DNA from: Streptomyces akebiae
GTDB lineage: Bacteria > Actinomycetota > Actinomycetes > Streptomycetales > Streptomycetaceae
DNA: 64,000 bases
NCBI RefSeq assembly: GCF_019599145.1
Contig: NZ_CP080647.1
Location: forward strand, 1,798,001-1,862,000
Direction: 5' to 3'
Shown in pieces: positions 45,965-54,168 of this stretch. A model generated the notes under the pieces. That model saw only the letters and a program-made list of their open reading frames with translations. It searched no databases and was not told the DNA's origin. Numbering within the stretch: the first letter of the stretch is position 1; each line of letters starts with the position of its first letter. Made by a program: the position numbers and the translations under genes.

Positions 45965-47028
45965 GCCTGCGACCCGACCTCGTCCTCGCCCAGGGCACCG
46001 ACACGGCACTGCGTGCGGCTCCGATCGCGGTGGACGGGCACACCATGGGCCCGGACAGTCTGCTGCGCTACCTGCAGATCAAGGTCCACCACCTCATCCA
46101 GGAACGGAGCTGGCACAGCATCCGCGTCGTCGGCGGCTACGACCGCCAGGCCGCGATCTCCCAGCACGAGAAGACCGGCAAACCGTTCAACTTCGAGCGC
46201 CCCACCGCCGAGGTCCACGGCCATGACCTGATGATCAAGGCGTTCCCCGGCAACGACTACGTGCATCACTACGCCCTGATCATCGCCACCTATCTGGCCA
46301 TGACCGGCCGTCCGGCCGACACCGTCACCTACCAGCTGCCGGAGACCGCGCTATGCCGCGCGGCCGTGGAACCGATCGATCTCGACCTCGCCAGCGACCT
46401 CGTGATCGTCGGCTGGGGCCTGCAGTACCTCGCGCCAGCTGGCGGCGTGTGGAGGCGCGGCCCAGGCTACGCATGGCAGCGTGCCGTCGTACACGGCCGC
46501 CGGGTGGTGTACCTCGGCTTCCGGCACAGTATCTGGGGTGACGTCGCCGGCCGCGTCGTCACGCGCCTGGCCGAACTCGGCGCCCGAGATGTCGTCTACG
46601 TCGGCAAGGTCGGGGCGTTGTCCCCCGAGATCGAGCCCAACGCCTGGCTCGCCACTGGCAACGAGAGCCTCGTCGGCGGGGATCCCGTGGAGTGGGATGA
46701 CTTCTTCGGGGACTTCGCCGCCGCCCAAACCGGTGTGCACACCGGCGTCCACGTCACCTCGCCGTCGATCCTCCTGGAAGACCGGGACTGGTTGTCCGAA
46801 CACGCCGAGCACGCCTTCGTCGATCCGGAGATCGGTCCCATGGGGGCGGCTGCGCGCCAAGCGGGCATCAGATTCGGCTACCTCCACGTCATTTCCAACA
46901 ACCTCGCCCGCCACTACCCCGCTGACCTGTCCAATGAGCGGCACAGTGACGTCATCCGACGACGGGCCCTCCTGGTCGACCACATCCGCGACATCATCGC
47001 GAACCGCCTGGCGATCCGCCCGACCTGA
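45961..47028 (+). CDS. Nucleoside-phosphorylase-like protein
   Basis: A 355-residue protein from GTG 45961. The C-terminal part fits the PNP/UDP phosphorylase fold: DVVYVGKVGALSPEIEPN, GNESLVGG, then a FVDPEIGPMGAAARQAGIRF and YLHVISNN pair like the Asp-x-Glu and SD loop of the family. The N-terminal 200 residues (VHHLIQERSWHSIRVVGGYD, YLAPAGGVWRR) are not recognised. It may cleave or make a base-sugar bond for the deazaguanine. Assignment is by pattern only. Confidence 0.6.
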   Translation: MSLRPDLVLAQGTDTALRAAPIAVDGHTMGPDSLLRYLQIKVHHLIQERSWHSIRVVGGYDRQAAISQHEKTGKPFNFERPTAEVHGHDLMIKAFPGNDYVHHYALIIATYLAMTGRPADTVTYQLPETALCRAAVEPIDLDLASDLVIVGWGLQYLAPAGGVWRRGPGYAWQRAVVHGRRVVYLGFRHSIWGDVAGRVVTRLAELGARDVVYVGKVGALSPEIEPNAWLATGNESLVGGDPVEWDDFFGDFAAAQTGVHTGVHVTSPSILLEDRDWLSEHAEHAFVDPEIGPMGAAARQAGIRFGYLHVISNNLARHYPADLSNERHSDVIRRRALLVDHIRDIIANRLAIRPT

Positions 47029-47050
47029 ACATCCCCGGAGGAACACGACC

Positions 47051-47746
47051 ATGACGGTCGCAGCCCACACAGACACCCCCGCGCGGGGGCTGGAGATCAC
47101 AGTCACGGGCATCGACGGGGCCGGCAAGTCCACCCTTGCCAGCCACCTGCACCAGGCCCTCAAGGACGCTGGCCACCCGGCCATTCTGATCGGCAAGCAC
47201 TGCACTACCGTCCCCATGGACGAGGAACTGTCCGCCTACGTCGACCGCCTCAACGCGCTCGTCTACCGGCGAGATGCCCGCGTCGCCCAGGCATGCGGCG
47301 ACCACTACTGGCTGCTGGCGCTGGCCACCTGGTACACGCTCCAGGACAAGCTCGTGATCCAGCCCGCGCTCACCGCCGGCACGCACGTGATCCTCGACAA
47401 CGCGCACCACAAGATCCTCGCCCGTTACGCGGCCAATCCGGATGTGCCCACCCGTCTCGCTGAACAGGTCTTCGCTCACCTCACCGAACCCGACCTGGTG
47501 ATCTTCCTGCGTATCGGAGCCCGTGAAGCCCTGCGCCGAAAAGGCTCGTTCACCTCCTTGGAGACCGGCCACTCCGGCAGCGGTGACGAGGACTTCATTC
47601 GGTACCAGGACAGCGTCCTGGCGCAACTGCGCGAGCAGGAGCAGCGCGGCGGATGGCTGTCCATGGACGTGACCGACATGGACCGCGACGCGGTCTACAA
47701 GGCCGCCGTCGAAGCGCTGGCCGGCCGTCTCCAGCTCAGCATCTGA
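47051..47746 (+). CDS. Thymidylate-kinase-like nucleotide kinase
   Basis: A 231-residue P-loop kinase. ITVTGIDGAGKSTLASHLHQ is the Walker A of dTMP kinases; HVILDNAHHKILARYAA replaces the usual DRY motif, and LTEPDLVIFLRIGAREALRRKG resembles the LID region. It should phosphorylate a nucleoside mono- or di-phosphate. The altered DR motif suggests an unusual substrate, possibly a deazaguanosine nucleotide. GGAGG nine bases upstream supports the start. Confidence 0.8.
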   Translation: MTVAAHTDTPARGLEITVTGIDGAGKSTLASHLHQALKDAGHPAILIGKHCTTVPMDEELSAYVDRLNALVYRRDARVAQACGDHYWLLALATWYTLQDKLVIQPALTAGTHVILDNAHHKILARYAANPDVPTRLAEQVFAHLTEPDLVIFLRIGAREALRRKGSFTSLETGHSGSGDEDFIRYQDSVLAQLREQEQRGGWLSMDVTDMDRDAVYKAAVEALAGRLQLSI

Positions 47747-47774
47747 CCGCCCCAACTACGTCGAGGAACGCACC

Positions 47775-48692
47775 ATGCCGGTGACCCCACCCCGCGACGG
47801 CGAGTACGTGTGCCACGGCGTCACCTGGGCGACCGGAGACCCCCGGCTGCTGCTAGCGCCGCTGTCCGGCGGGCCGCTGGCCTACGCCGAGATCATGAAC
47901 CGGCGGCTCGGATACCAGGCCGGTACGGGCCGGTGGTGCACCGGCCGGTACGAGTTCGCCGACACCGTCCGCGTCGAAGCCGTCGCCTGCCCCAACCGCG
48001 CGCCCGCCGAACAGAGCGGCCAGTGCGCCCACTGCGCCAGCCGGGACGACTTCCGCTTCGCCCACCAAGTGCACCAGGGCGGCCACGCTCCCGCGGCCCT
48101 CGTGCAGTACATGGCCCAGTCCCACTGGCTGTACGCGGCCACGTTCGCGGACGGAACCACCAAGGTCGGCACCGCGGCGGAGCCGCGCAAGCGTTCCCGC
48201 CTCGACGAACAGGGCGCCCTGTTCGCCACCTATCTGGCCAAGGCCGACGACGGGCGCGCTGTGCGCCATCTCGAAGACGCCTTGACCAGGCGTCTTGATC
48301 TGCCCCAGACTGTGCGGGCTGCAGCCAAGCTCCAATCGCTCGCCACCCTGCCGGACCTGTCCACGGCCCGCGCGGCGCATGAGAAGGACATCGCTCGCGC
48401 CGTCGAGGCCCTGGCCGACATGAACATCCCCTCGGTACTGGAGCCGTGGGCGCCGCCCGCTCAAGGCGACCGGCTGCGTGCCCCCGGTGCCGCGCGGGTG
48501 CTGTACCCGCACGACCTGCGCGAGGGTGAGCACGGATTCACGCCCGTCTCGTGCGTCGGTTCCCAGGTCCTCGCGACCCTGGACAACGACGACGTGGGCT
48601 ACCTGCTCGACCTCGGCACCCTGAAGGGCCGCCGCATCATGCTCGGCTCGTTCAGCTCCCCAGGTACGGCCGTCCAATCAGCGTTGTTCTGA
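47775..48692 (+). CDS. DUF2797 zinc-ribbon protein
   Basis: A 305-residue protein. A Cys cluster (ACPNR, GQCAHCASRDDFRF) and HWLYAATFADGTTKVGTAAE followed by RSRLDEQGALFA resemble DUF2797 proteins, whose middle is related to GIY-YIG-like domains. Function unknown. In this setting it could be a nuclease or binding partner. The remainder (LDLPQTVRAAAKLQSLA) is helical. A hairpin follows the stop. Confidence 0.65.
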   Translation: MPVTPPRDGEYVCHGVTWATGDPRLLLAPLSGGPLAYAEIMNRRLGYQAGTGRWCTGRYEFADTVRVEAVACPNRAPAEQSGQCAHCASRDDFRFAHQVHQGGHAPAALVQYMAQSHWLYAATFADGTTKVGTAAEPRKRSRLDEQGALFATYLAKADDGRAVRHLEDALTRRLDLPQTVRAAAKLQSLATLPDLSTARAAHEKDIARAVEALADMNIPSVLEPWAPPAQGDRLRAPGAARVLYPHDLREGEHGFTPVSCVGSQVLATLDNDDVGYLLDLGTLKGRRIMLGSFSSPGTAVQSALF

Positions 48693-48694
48693 CC

Positions 48695-48723
48695 CCCGGC
48701 CGACTCCGGCCCGGTCGGCCGGG
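48695..48723 (+). terminator. 10-bp GC hairpin after DUF2797 gene
   Basis: CCCGGCCGAC (48695-48704) and GTCGGCCGGG (48714-48723) pair around nine bases, immediately after the DUF2797 stop. It divides the cassette into a queD-DUF2797 part and a methyltransferase-Nudix part, though a weak terminator may allow read-through. Confidence 0.5.
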
Positions 48724-48755
48724 CCGGGGTCTTCTGCGAAGCGAGGCATCCGACC

Positions 48756-49598
48756 GTGGCACCCCATGACGCCGTCCTCGGCTGGGACGAGGACTCCACC
48801 GCCGAGGCGTACGCCGCCTTCACCCGCAACTACCCCATGTACAGCGCCACCAGCCGCGACCTCGCCGAGCGCGCCCGCCTCGCGGACAGCCGCCTGGTGG
48901 TCGATCTGTGCGGCGGTGCGGGAGCGACCGCCGAGGCGATCCTCGCCCTCGCCCCGGCCCAAGCGAGAGTCGTCTCCTTGGACAGCGCCGCCGCCATGCA
49001 GCGCGTCGGCCGCCGCACCGTGAGCGACACGCGTCTGACCTGGGTCGCGGCGCCGGCCGAAGAACTGACCGACCATGTCCATGCCGGTGGCGTCGACGCC
49101 GTGGTGTGCAATTCCGCGATCTGGAAGACCCACGTGCCGGACGTGTTCGCCGCTGTTCGCCAAGTCCTGCGGCCGGGCGGCCTTTTCGTGTTCAACGTGG
49201 GCGGGGGGTTCGCCGGAGTCCGCCACGAGGACGAGAAGGCCGCCCGCACCAGGCCGTCGCTGAACAGCTTGATCCAACAGATCGCCGCCCGGGACTACGG
49301 CTACACCCCACCCCTGTCCGACAAAGCTCCGCCCAAGCTGCCGCTGGAAGCGGTCGCCGAGCACCTGTCCGCCGCCGAGCTGTCCGTACGGGACACCGAG
49401 ATCGTCGCCCAGCACGGCACCGTGGCGGAGAAGGCGGCGTGGCTGTCGATACCCGTCTTCGCCCGGCCCGACGGCGACTTCACCCACGCCCAGCGGATGG
49501 ACATCCTGTCCAAGGCGTACGCCCTGACCTCACCCGGCGCGCCGACTGTGACGAGCTGGCTCGTGGTGGTAGCCGAGCGGCCCTGGGGCGAGCGTTGA
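48756..49598 (+). CDS. Class I SAM-dependent methyltransferase
   Basis: A 280-residue methyltransferase from GTG 48756. LVVDLCGGAGATAEAILALAP is motif I and VVSLDSAAAMQR the acidic loop; DAVVCNSAIWK and VLRPGGLFVFNVGGG are later strands. No DNA-methyltransferase DPPY-type motif is visible, so a small-molecule or nucleoside substrate is more likely. Its stop overlaps the Nudix start (TTGA). Confidence 0.8.
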   Translation: MAPHDAVLGWDEDSTAEAYAAFTRNYPMYSATSRDLAERARLADSRLVVDLCGGAGATAEAILALAPAQARVVSLDSAAAMQRVGRRTVSDTRLTWVAAPAEELTDHVHAGGVDAVVCNSAIWKTHVPDVFAAVRQVLRPGGLFVFNVGGGFAGVRHEDEKAARTRPSLNSLIQQIAARDYGYTPPLSDKAPPKLPLEAVAEHLSAAELSVRDTEIVAQHGTVAEKAAWLSIPVFARPDGDFTHAQRMDILSKAYALTSPGAPTVTSWLVVVAERPWGER

Positions 49599-50146
49599 CC
49601 GCGTTTTCTCCACCCACCAGCGACGACAGCGGCGCGGCGTGCTGCGACCACACCAGCGTCGGAGTACTCATCTCCTCACCGGGCGGACTGCTCGTCTTCG
49701 AGCGTGCGACGCCCCCGGCCGGCATCGCCCCGGTGGCCGGCCATGTCGACCAGCACGGCGGCCCCGGCCAGGCAGCCCGCGCGGAGGTCGCTGAGGAAGT
49801 CGGCCTGGCCGTCACGCATCTTCATCTGCTGCTGGAGCGGTGGCGGCCCAACCGGTGCCGCCGCCCGACCTGTCAGACCGTGGGCCACCGCTGGTGGATC
49901 TACCAGGCCCAGGTATCCGGGCCGATTCGACCGTCCGACCGAGAGGTGCGCGACCCCCGATGGATACACCCCGACCAGCTCCAGCAGCACGCGCACCGCA
50001 CCGCGGCCTACGCCGAAGGCCGAATAAGCGAATCGGAGTTCACGGCGAAGCCCGGTCTTGCGCCGGTGTGGGTCCGCTTCCTGCACGACCTGCAGCTCGT
50101 AACGCTGGCCCCCGAAGCCCTGGACCTGATCGACCGGGTCATCTGA
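49595..50146 (+). CDS. Nudix hydrolase with altered Nudix box
   Basis: A 183-residue protein. GHVDQHGGPGQAARAEVAEEVGL aligns with the Nudix box, keeping the metal-binding Glu triplet but with Gly for the first Glu and Ala for Arg. RRPTCQTVGHRWWIYQ is unusual. TTG 49595 overlaps the methyltransferase stop, giving translational coupling. Likely hydrolyses or binds a nucleotide. Confidence 0.75.
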   Translation: MTAFSPPTSDDSGAACCDHTSVGVLISSPGGLLVFERATPPAGIAPVAGHVDQHGGPGQAARAEVAEEVGLAVTHLHLLLERWRPNRCRRPTCQTVGHRWWIYQAQVSGPIRPSDREVRDPRWIHPDQLQQHAHRTAAYAEGRISESEFTAKPGLAPVWVRFLHDLQLVTLAPEALDLIDRVI

Positions 50147-50166
50147 CGGTAAGCCTGGAGCGAGGC

Positions 50167-50694
50167 TCAGTACGCCCCGACCGACTGCCCGGCCGCCAGT
50201 CGGCGGACGTGCGCGCCGATGCGGTCGCGGTCCTCGGGGAAGGCGCTCTCCCACTCCTCCTCCAGGGCGACCCACCTCGGCGGCTGCCCGCTCTCCCCAC
50301 CGAGTGGCACGTCGCGGCCGATGACCGCGGCGTACGACAAGCCCAGCGTCGCCGACCAGTCGGCCCGGTAGGAACGCACAGCGACAGCCGCTGGCGCGGG
50401 CAGCAGCTCACCGCGCAGGCCGGTCTCCTCCCACAGCTCGCGGACAGCGGCCTCCCGCGGTGTCTCGCCCAACTCGACTTTGCCGCCAGGCGGTACCCAT
50501 CCACGCACCCTGTGCTTCACGAGCAGGACGTGGCTGAAGGTCGGGTCGGTAACCCAGACCTCGGCCGCGAGCGGTTCCATCGGCCCTTGCCGGGCGTTCT
50601 CCAACCATGCCCGTGCGCCGTCGAACTCCAGCGCGGCAAGGCGGGCATCGGCGAGCGCCGCTTCCAAGGTCACCTGGTCGATCATCTGACTCAC
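50167..50694 (-). CDS. Nudix hydrolase with canonical box
   Basis: A 175-residue protein with a complete Nudix box, GGKVELGETPREAAVRELWE and ETGL. It reads against its neighbours, its stop only 21 bp from the Nudix stop on the other strand. N-terminus MSQMIDQVTLEAALADARL. Converging placement of two Nudix genes between a methyltransferase and a CYTH protein suggests different substrates. Confidence 0.85.
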   Translation of the reverse strand: MSQMIDQVTLEAALADARLAALEFDGARAWLENARQGPMEPLAAEVWVTDPTFSHVLLVKHRVRGWVPPGGKVELGETPREAAVRELWEETGLRGELLPAPAAVAVRSYRADWSATLGLSYAAVIGRDVPLGGESGQPPRWVALEEEWESAFPEDRDRIGAHVRRLAAGQSVGAY

Positions 50695-50855
50695 CCTATG
50701 CCGAAGGCGCCCCGGGCAGGGCGCGTTGCCTCCCGATCACGCCCCCCAACCAGGTCAGTTCTGAGCTGTAGACGGCGCGTCGCGGACAGCGGCGTGGGGG
50801 CGGTCAGCAGCAAGGGCACCATCGCGGCGTCCGCTTCCAGAAAGGGGTACCAGCC

Positions 50856-52061
50856 ATGAGCAGCGACATGGCGCGAGCCGCCTGGATCGTCCTGGGCGGA
50901 ATCCACCTGCTCAACCAGACCGCAAGCCGCCGCCCTGACAACCCGATCGTGCTGGTTCGAGTGACGCCGCAAGAGGTCAGTCTCCCCAGCACCACCGTCG
51001 TCGTACGGTGGGACACGCTCGGTACGTGCCCCACCACCGCCTTAACCGCAGCCGGCGACCGGCTCGCGGATACCCGGATCGAGGGCGGCGACCTGTTCCC
51101 CGACGCCACCGCCGGTACCGCGCTGCGCGAGATGGTCGGGACGGCCGCGGCACCTGGACTCGTACCGCTGTGCTACCTGGCCGAGCACCCCGGCGGCGGC
51201 TACCACGTGTACGCGCAGATCCGGTTCTACGCCGACGACGCCTGCTTCCTCCGCACCACCCGCGAACCCGTCGGCAACGGCCCGGTGGAGGCGCTGCGCT
51301 GGCTGGACCCGGTGCTGACCGCGCACGCCGAGTCGGCGCTGCGGCTCAACAACCACTTGCGTTACTTCCACACCCACTTCGCCGGGACTGAGCTGGAGTA
51401 CAAGTACAACCTCCAGCCCGCCCCCGACATCTGGCCCGTCTCCATGGAGCTGCTCAAATCCCTTCGCCACGGCGAGCTGGCCGACTGCCGCCCGGAATAC
51501 CGGGACGAATTCCAGATCCACTACTTCGACAACCACATGTTCGACGTCGTCGGTCCCGACGAGGAGCGCGGCTACGCCTCTTTCATCCCCACGGTCAACA
51601 GAACCCATGTGCTCAAGCGCAAGTGGTTCGAGGAGGACACCTTCGCCCGCCGCGAGCAGATCTCCACCGACATCGAGATCTCCCCGGACAGCTTCGGCGA
51701 GTACCTGCGCTCCGAGCTGGGCCTCCAGGTGCAGGCGCTGCCGCCATTCCGGCGTGTCCGCTACGACATCCAGTGCGAATCGATGCGTACCGGCCACGTC
51801 TTCGGCATCTTCTTCGACCGCTGCTCGCTCCTGGCCGCACCGGACGTCGTGCTCTCGCAGTGCGAGATGGAGTACCGGCGCTCGCGCAGCCTCCTCGACC
51901 ACGATGAGGAAGCGGTGCTGCGGGAGATGGAGCGCATCGATCACTGGCTCCTCTCGTACCTCGCGGCACGTGGCCTGACGAAGGGAAGCACCTTCTACTC
52001 CAAGCTCAGCTTCCTGCGCGATGCCGTCGCCGCCCGACCCGAGTTGATGCCGACGCACTGA
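50856..52061 (+). CDS. CYTH-like (triphosphate tunnel) protein
   Basis: A 401-residue protein. Residues 179-183 (ELEYK) fit the ExExK motif that opens CYTH/triphosphate-tunnel domains, followed by basic pairs HVLKRKWF and FRRVRYDI, and near residue 337 CEMEYRRSR like the final Glu-x-Glu; FYSKLSFLRD resembles the conserved C-terminal end. CYTH enzymes hydrolyse triphosphates or cyclise ATP. Residues 1-165 form an unrecognised N-terminal domain with AWIVLGGIHLLN. AAAGGGG lies upstream. A decayed copy of its 3' end lies before queD. Confidence 0.62.
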   Translation: MSSDMARAAWIVLGGIHLLNQTASRRPDNPIVLVRVTPQEVSLPSTTVVVRWDTLGTCPTTALTAAGDRLADTRIEGGDLFPDATAGTALREMVGTAAAPGLVPLCYLAEHPGGGYHVYAQIRFYADDACFLRTTREPVGNGPVEALRWLDPVLTAHAESALRLNNHLRYFHTHFAGTELEYKYNLQPAPDIWPVSMELLKSLRHGELADCRPEYRDEFQIHYFDNHMFDVVGPDEERGYASFIPTVNRTHVLKRKWFEEDTFARREQISTDIEISPDSFGEYLRSELGLQVQALPPFRRVRYDIQCESMRTGHVFGIFFDRCSLLAAPDVVLSQCEMEYRRSRSLLDHDEEAVLREMERIDHWLLSYLAARGLTKGSTFYSKLSFLRDAVAARPELMPTH

Positions 52062-52078
52062 TCATCTGCTGAGCCACT
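51924..52078. repeat. 155-bp direct repeat partner of 43018-43174
   Basis: The 3' end and stop of the CYTH gene plus 17 bp are shared with the remnant at 43021-43175, 8.9 kb upstream. Similarity ends abruptly just after the TGATCA..TGCTGAGCC downstream of the stop. The pair brackets the whole queD-CYTH cassette. Confidence 0.75.
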
Positions 52079-52236
52079 TGGGCAGCAGCGAGGACTGGAT
52101 CGCCCCGAAACCTCATCTGCCCGCGGCGTACTGACCATCGTCATGTCCGGGATCACCAACTGCCGCACCGCGGATCACATCGACATGTGCGCCCGATGGG
52201 CTGGGGCGGCAGTCCACGTGAAGGGCCCGCAGCATC

Positions 52237-52356
52237 ATGACGACGGCCGACATGACGCAAGTGATCGGCTACCTCGCGATGTCGACGAAGGCCACGGAGG
52301 ACGAGATTCCGAGGCTCTTCGAGATGCTCCGCGACGCTGCCATCACCAACAACTGA
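52237..52356 (+). CDS. Possible small protein (39 residues)
   Basis: ATG 52237 starts MTTADMTQVIGYLAMSTKAT, ending LFEMLRDAAITNN. The coding bias looks real and the end is helical, but the ribosome-binding site is weak (AAGGG eleven bases upstream). It may be a small gene or the residue of a larger one. The remaining 52080-52480 has nothing else that I can support. Confidence 0.35.
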   Translation: MTTADMTQVIGYLAMSTKATEDEIPRLFEMLRDAAITNN

Positions 52357-52480
52357 GCGTCACGTCACCTGCGACGCCGCGCCAGCGCCAGCCTCAAGTG
52401 CCCGGCGGCACCGAGGGCTGTGTGGGGATCGGCCTACGCCGCGTGCCGCCGCCTGTACGGCAACAGGGCAGGAGGCCAGA

Positions 52481-52921
52481 TCACGCGGCACGTTCAGTCG
52501 ACGCAGGGCGGGTAAGTGCGGCCAGTCCCATGGCCCGTTCGATCTTGATCTCGATGACCACGCGCTCGGGGTCCGGGGCCGGAGTCCGTCCGTACCGGTC
52601 GGCGTAGCGCGCCACGGCATCGTCGACCGCTGCGGCGTCGGTGAGCACCTCGGCCAGTCCTTCCAGGGTGGCCCAGCGTCCTCCGTCGACCTGGCAAACG
52701 GCCACGCGGGCTTCGCCGGGACGGAACGCCTGAATATTGGCGACCTTCTTGCTTGATTTGCGTGTGATAACCCGGGCGACTCCGGCGTCGGCGTCAACGG
52801 TGACTCCGACGGGCACCACATGCGGACTTCCGTCGGTCCGCAGAGTGGTCAGTGTGCACAGATGGTATTCATTCCAGAACTCAGAGTGTTCAAGCGTCTG
52901 GCTGAATTTGTCACTAGGCAT
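52481..52921 (-). CDS. Pyridoxamine-5'-phosphate-oxidase-fold protein (F420/FMN-dependent type)
   Basis: A 146-residue split-barrel flavoprotein: LCTLTTLRTDGSPHVVPVGVTVD, VARVITRKSSKKVANIQAF and GRWATLEGLAEVLTD match the PPOX class, often F420- or heme-binding in actinomycetes. It is divergent from the AT-rich region before the ImmA-like gene. ATG 52921 is supported by family length. Confidence 0.82.
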   Translation of the reverse strand: MPSDKFSQTLEHSEFWNEYHLCTLTTLRTDGSPHVVPVGVTVDADAGVARVITRKSSKKVANIQAFRPGEARVAVCQVDGGRWATLEGLAEVLTDAAAVDDAVARYADRYGRTPAPDPERVVIEIKIERAMGLAALTRPASTERAA

Positions 52922-53517
52922 GCCCGGGATCGTAACGCGAAGCACCTCGCGGATTGACACAGAAGTGACCGCTTCCACACAAGCCCTCACACTCAGAGCG
53001 TCGACATTATGCGGCATTGACTACGACATGCCCGCATTACTCCGTTGCAGAATATCTCAAACCGGTAACAGAAACGCGAGCTCGCCATGCGCGAGCGACC
53101 AAAATGACCACAAGCGAATCAGCAGTTCAGGGCCATGATCAAAACTCGGAAATGGATGATTTGGCAGGTTTTATTGGTACTGATCACCACCTTTCATTGA
53201 TCTTCAAGATGTCGCTTTCCGGCCTTGATCTCATGCGGGCCTCACGTAAAGTCCGAGACTGTTCCCGTGAGCCTCACCGAAGGGCTTCGACCGGGCCGAA
53301 TGCTCGTTCGCGCTAGCGACCGTGTGTCCGGAGGGGATCGAGCGTGTCCTCGCGGCTCAATCGCTGGGGCGGCGTGTGCCCTTCGGTCGGTGCTGGTGTC
53401 GGCGTCCGTGATCACCTTCACGAATGCCGTCCGGGGACCCGAACATCGTTGACCCGTGGTGGCTGGCGCCCGGCTCCGAGTAAGAGCCCCGATCGGCCGG
53501 TACGAAGGGATTGCTCA
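52922..53517. other. AT-rich intergenic region without a clear gene
   Basis: Positions 53101-53220 are only about 42% G+C by counting, against roughly 70% around them. TGATC recurs at 53136, 53181, 53198 and 53226. No frame looks protein-coding. It probably holds promoters for the divergent PPOX and ImmA-like genes. Confidence 0.5.
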
Positions 53518-54165
53518 ATGTCTCCGGGAGAAAGTCGCGGCGCTCCGGAATCTCCGGTGCCTGCGCGAGAGCAGGCGAGCCGTCGGCGGCTGGGGCGGTG
53601 GCGTGCGGCTGAGAGGCGGACCGTGGAACGCGACCTCCACCGGCGGCTGCGGCAAGAGCTGCGCAACCTCGGCATTCACCCGCCCCTGGACGTGGAGGAG
53701 CTGGTCCGGGCGCTCAGTGAGAGGCGCGGACGCCCGATCGTCTTGCGCCCCTTCCCGCTGGAGAAGCCGGGACCCTCGGGGCTGTGGATCGATATGCCGC
53801 AGATGGACGTGATCCTCTACCAGCAGGAGACGACCCGGCTGCACCAGCGGCAGATCATCCTCCACGAGATCCTCCATATCCTCGTCGCCGAGTGGGAGGA
53901 GGACCAGGCCGAGGAGTCGCCGGAGGAGTCCCCGGACGACTTCGTCGAGGGCTGGGCGACCCTCATCCCCGTACTCGATCCCAAGCTGATCCGGCGGGTC
54001 GCCCGCCGCTGCTCGTACGAGGAAGAGGAGGAGTGCTCGGTCGAGCTCGCTGCCACGATCATCCTGGAGTGGTCCTCGGTGCTCGACGAACTCCCGCCGC
54101 TGTCCGACGACCCGGAAGTACGTCGAGTGCAGTCCGCCCTGGGCGACCGGCGAGGATGGTTGTAG
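53518..54165 (+). CDS. ImmA/IrrE-like metallopeptidase domain protein
   Basis: A 215-residue protein. HQRQIILHEILHILVAEWEE contains the HExxH zinc motif; the upstream PLDVEELVRALSERRGRPIVLRPFP and GLWIDMPQMDVILYQQ are typical of ImmA/IrrE-type peptidases. In mobile elements such enzymes cleave repressors of the XRE family. The gene is followed after three bases by a membrane protein and an amidohydrolase; an XRE gene converges with this set from the right. Confidence 0.78.
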   Translation: MSPGESRGAPESPVPAREQASRRRLGRWRAAERRTVERDLHRRLRQELRNLGIHPPLDVEELVRALSERRGRPIVLRPFPLEKPGPSGLWIDMPQMDVILYQQETTRLHQRQIILHEILHILVAEWEEDQAEESPEESPDDFVEGWATLIPVLDPKLIRRVARRCSYEEEEECSVELAATIILEWSSVLDELPPLSDDPEVRRVQSALGDRRGWL

Positions 54166-54168
54166 TCC

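Noticed and set aside
52143..52607. 154-codon plus-strand frame
   Set aside because: Composition is His/Arg/Pro-rich without domain; it overlaps the end of the PPOX gene. A shorter 39-codon frame is more plausible.
53017..53316. Frame in the AT-rich region
   Set aside because: No ribosome-binding site, no domain, and coding bias unlike the neighbours.
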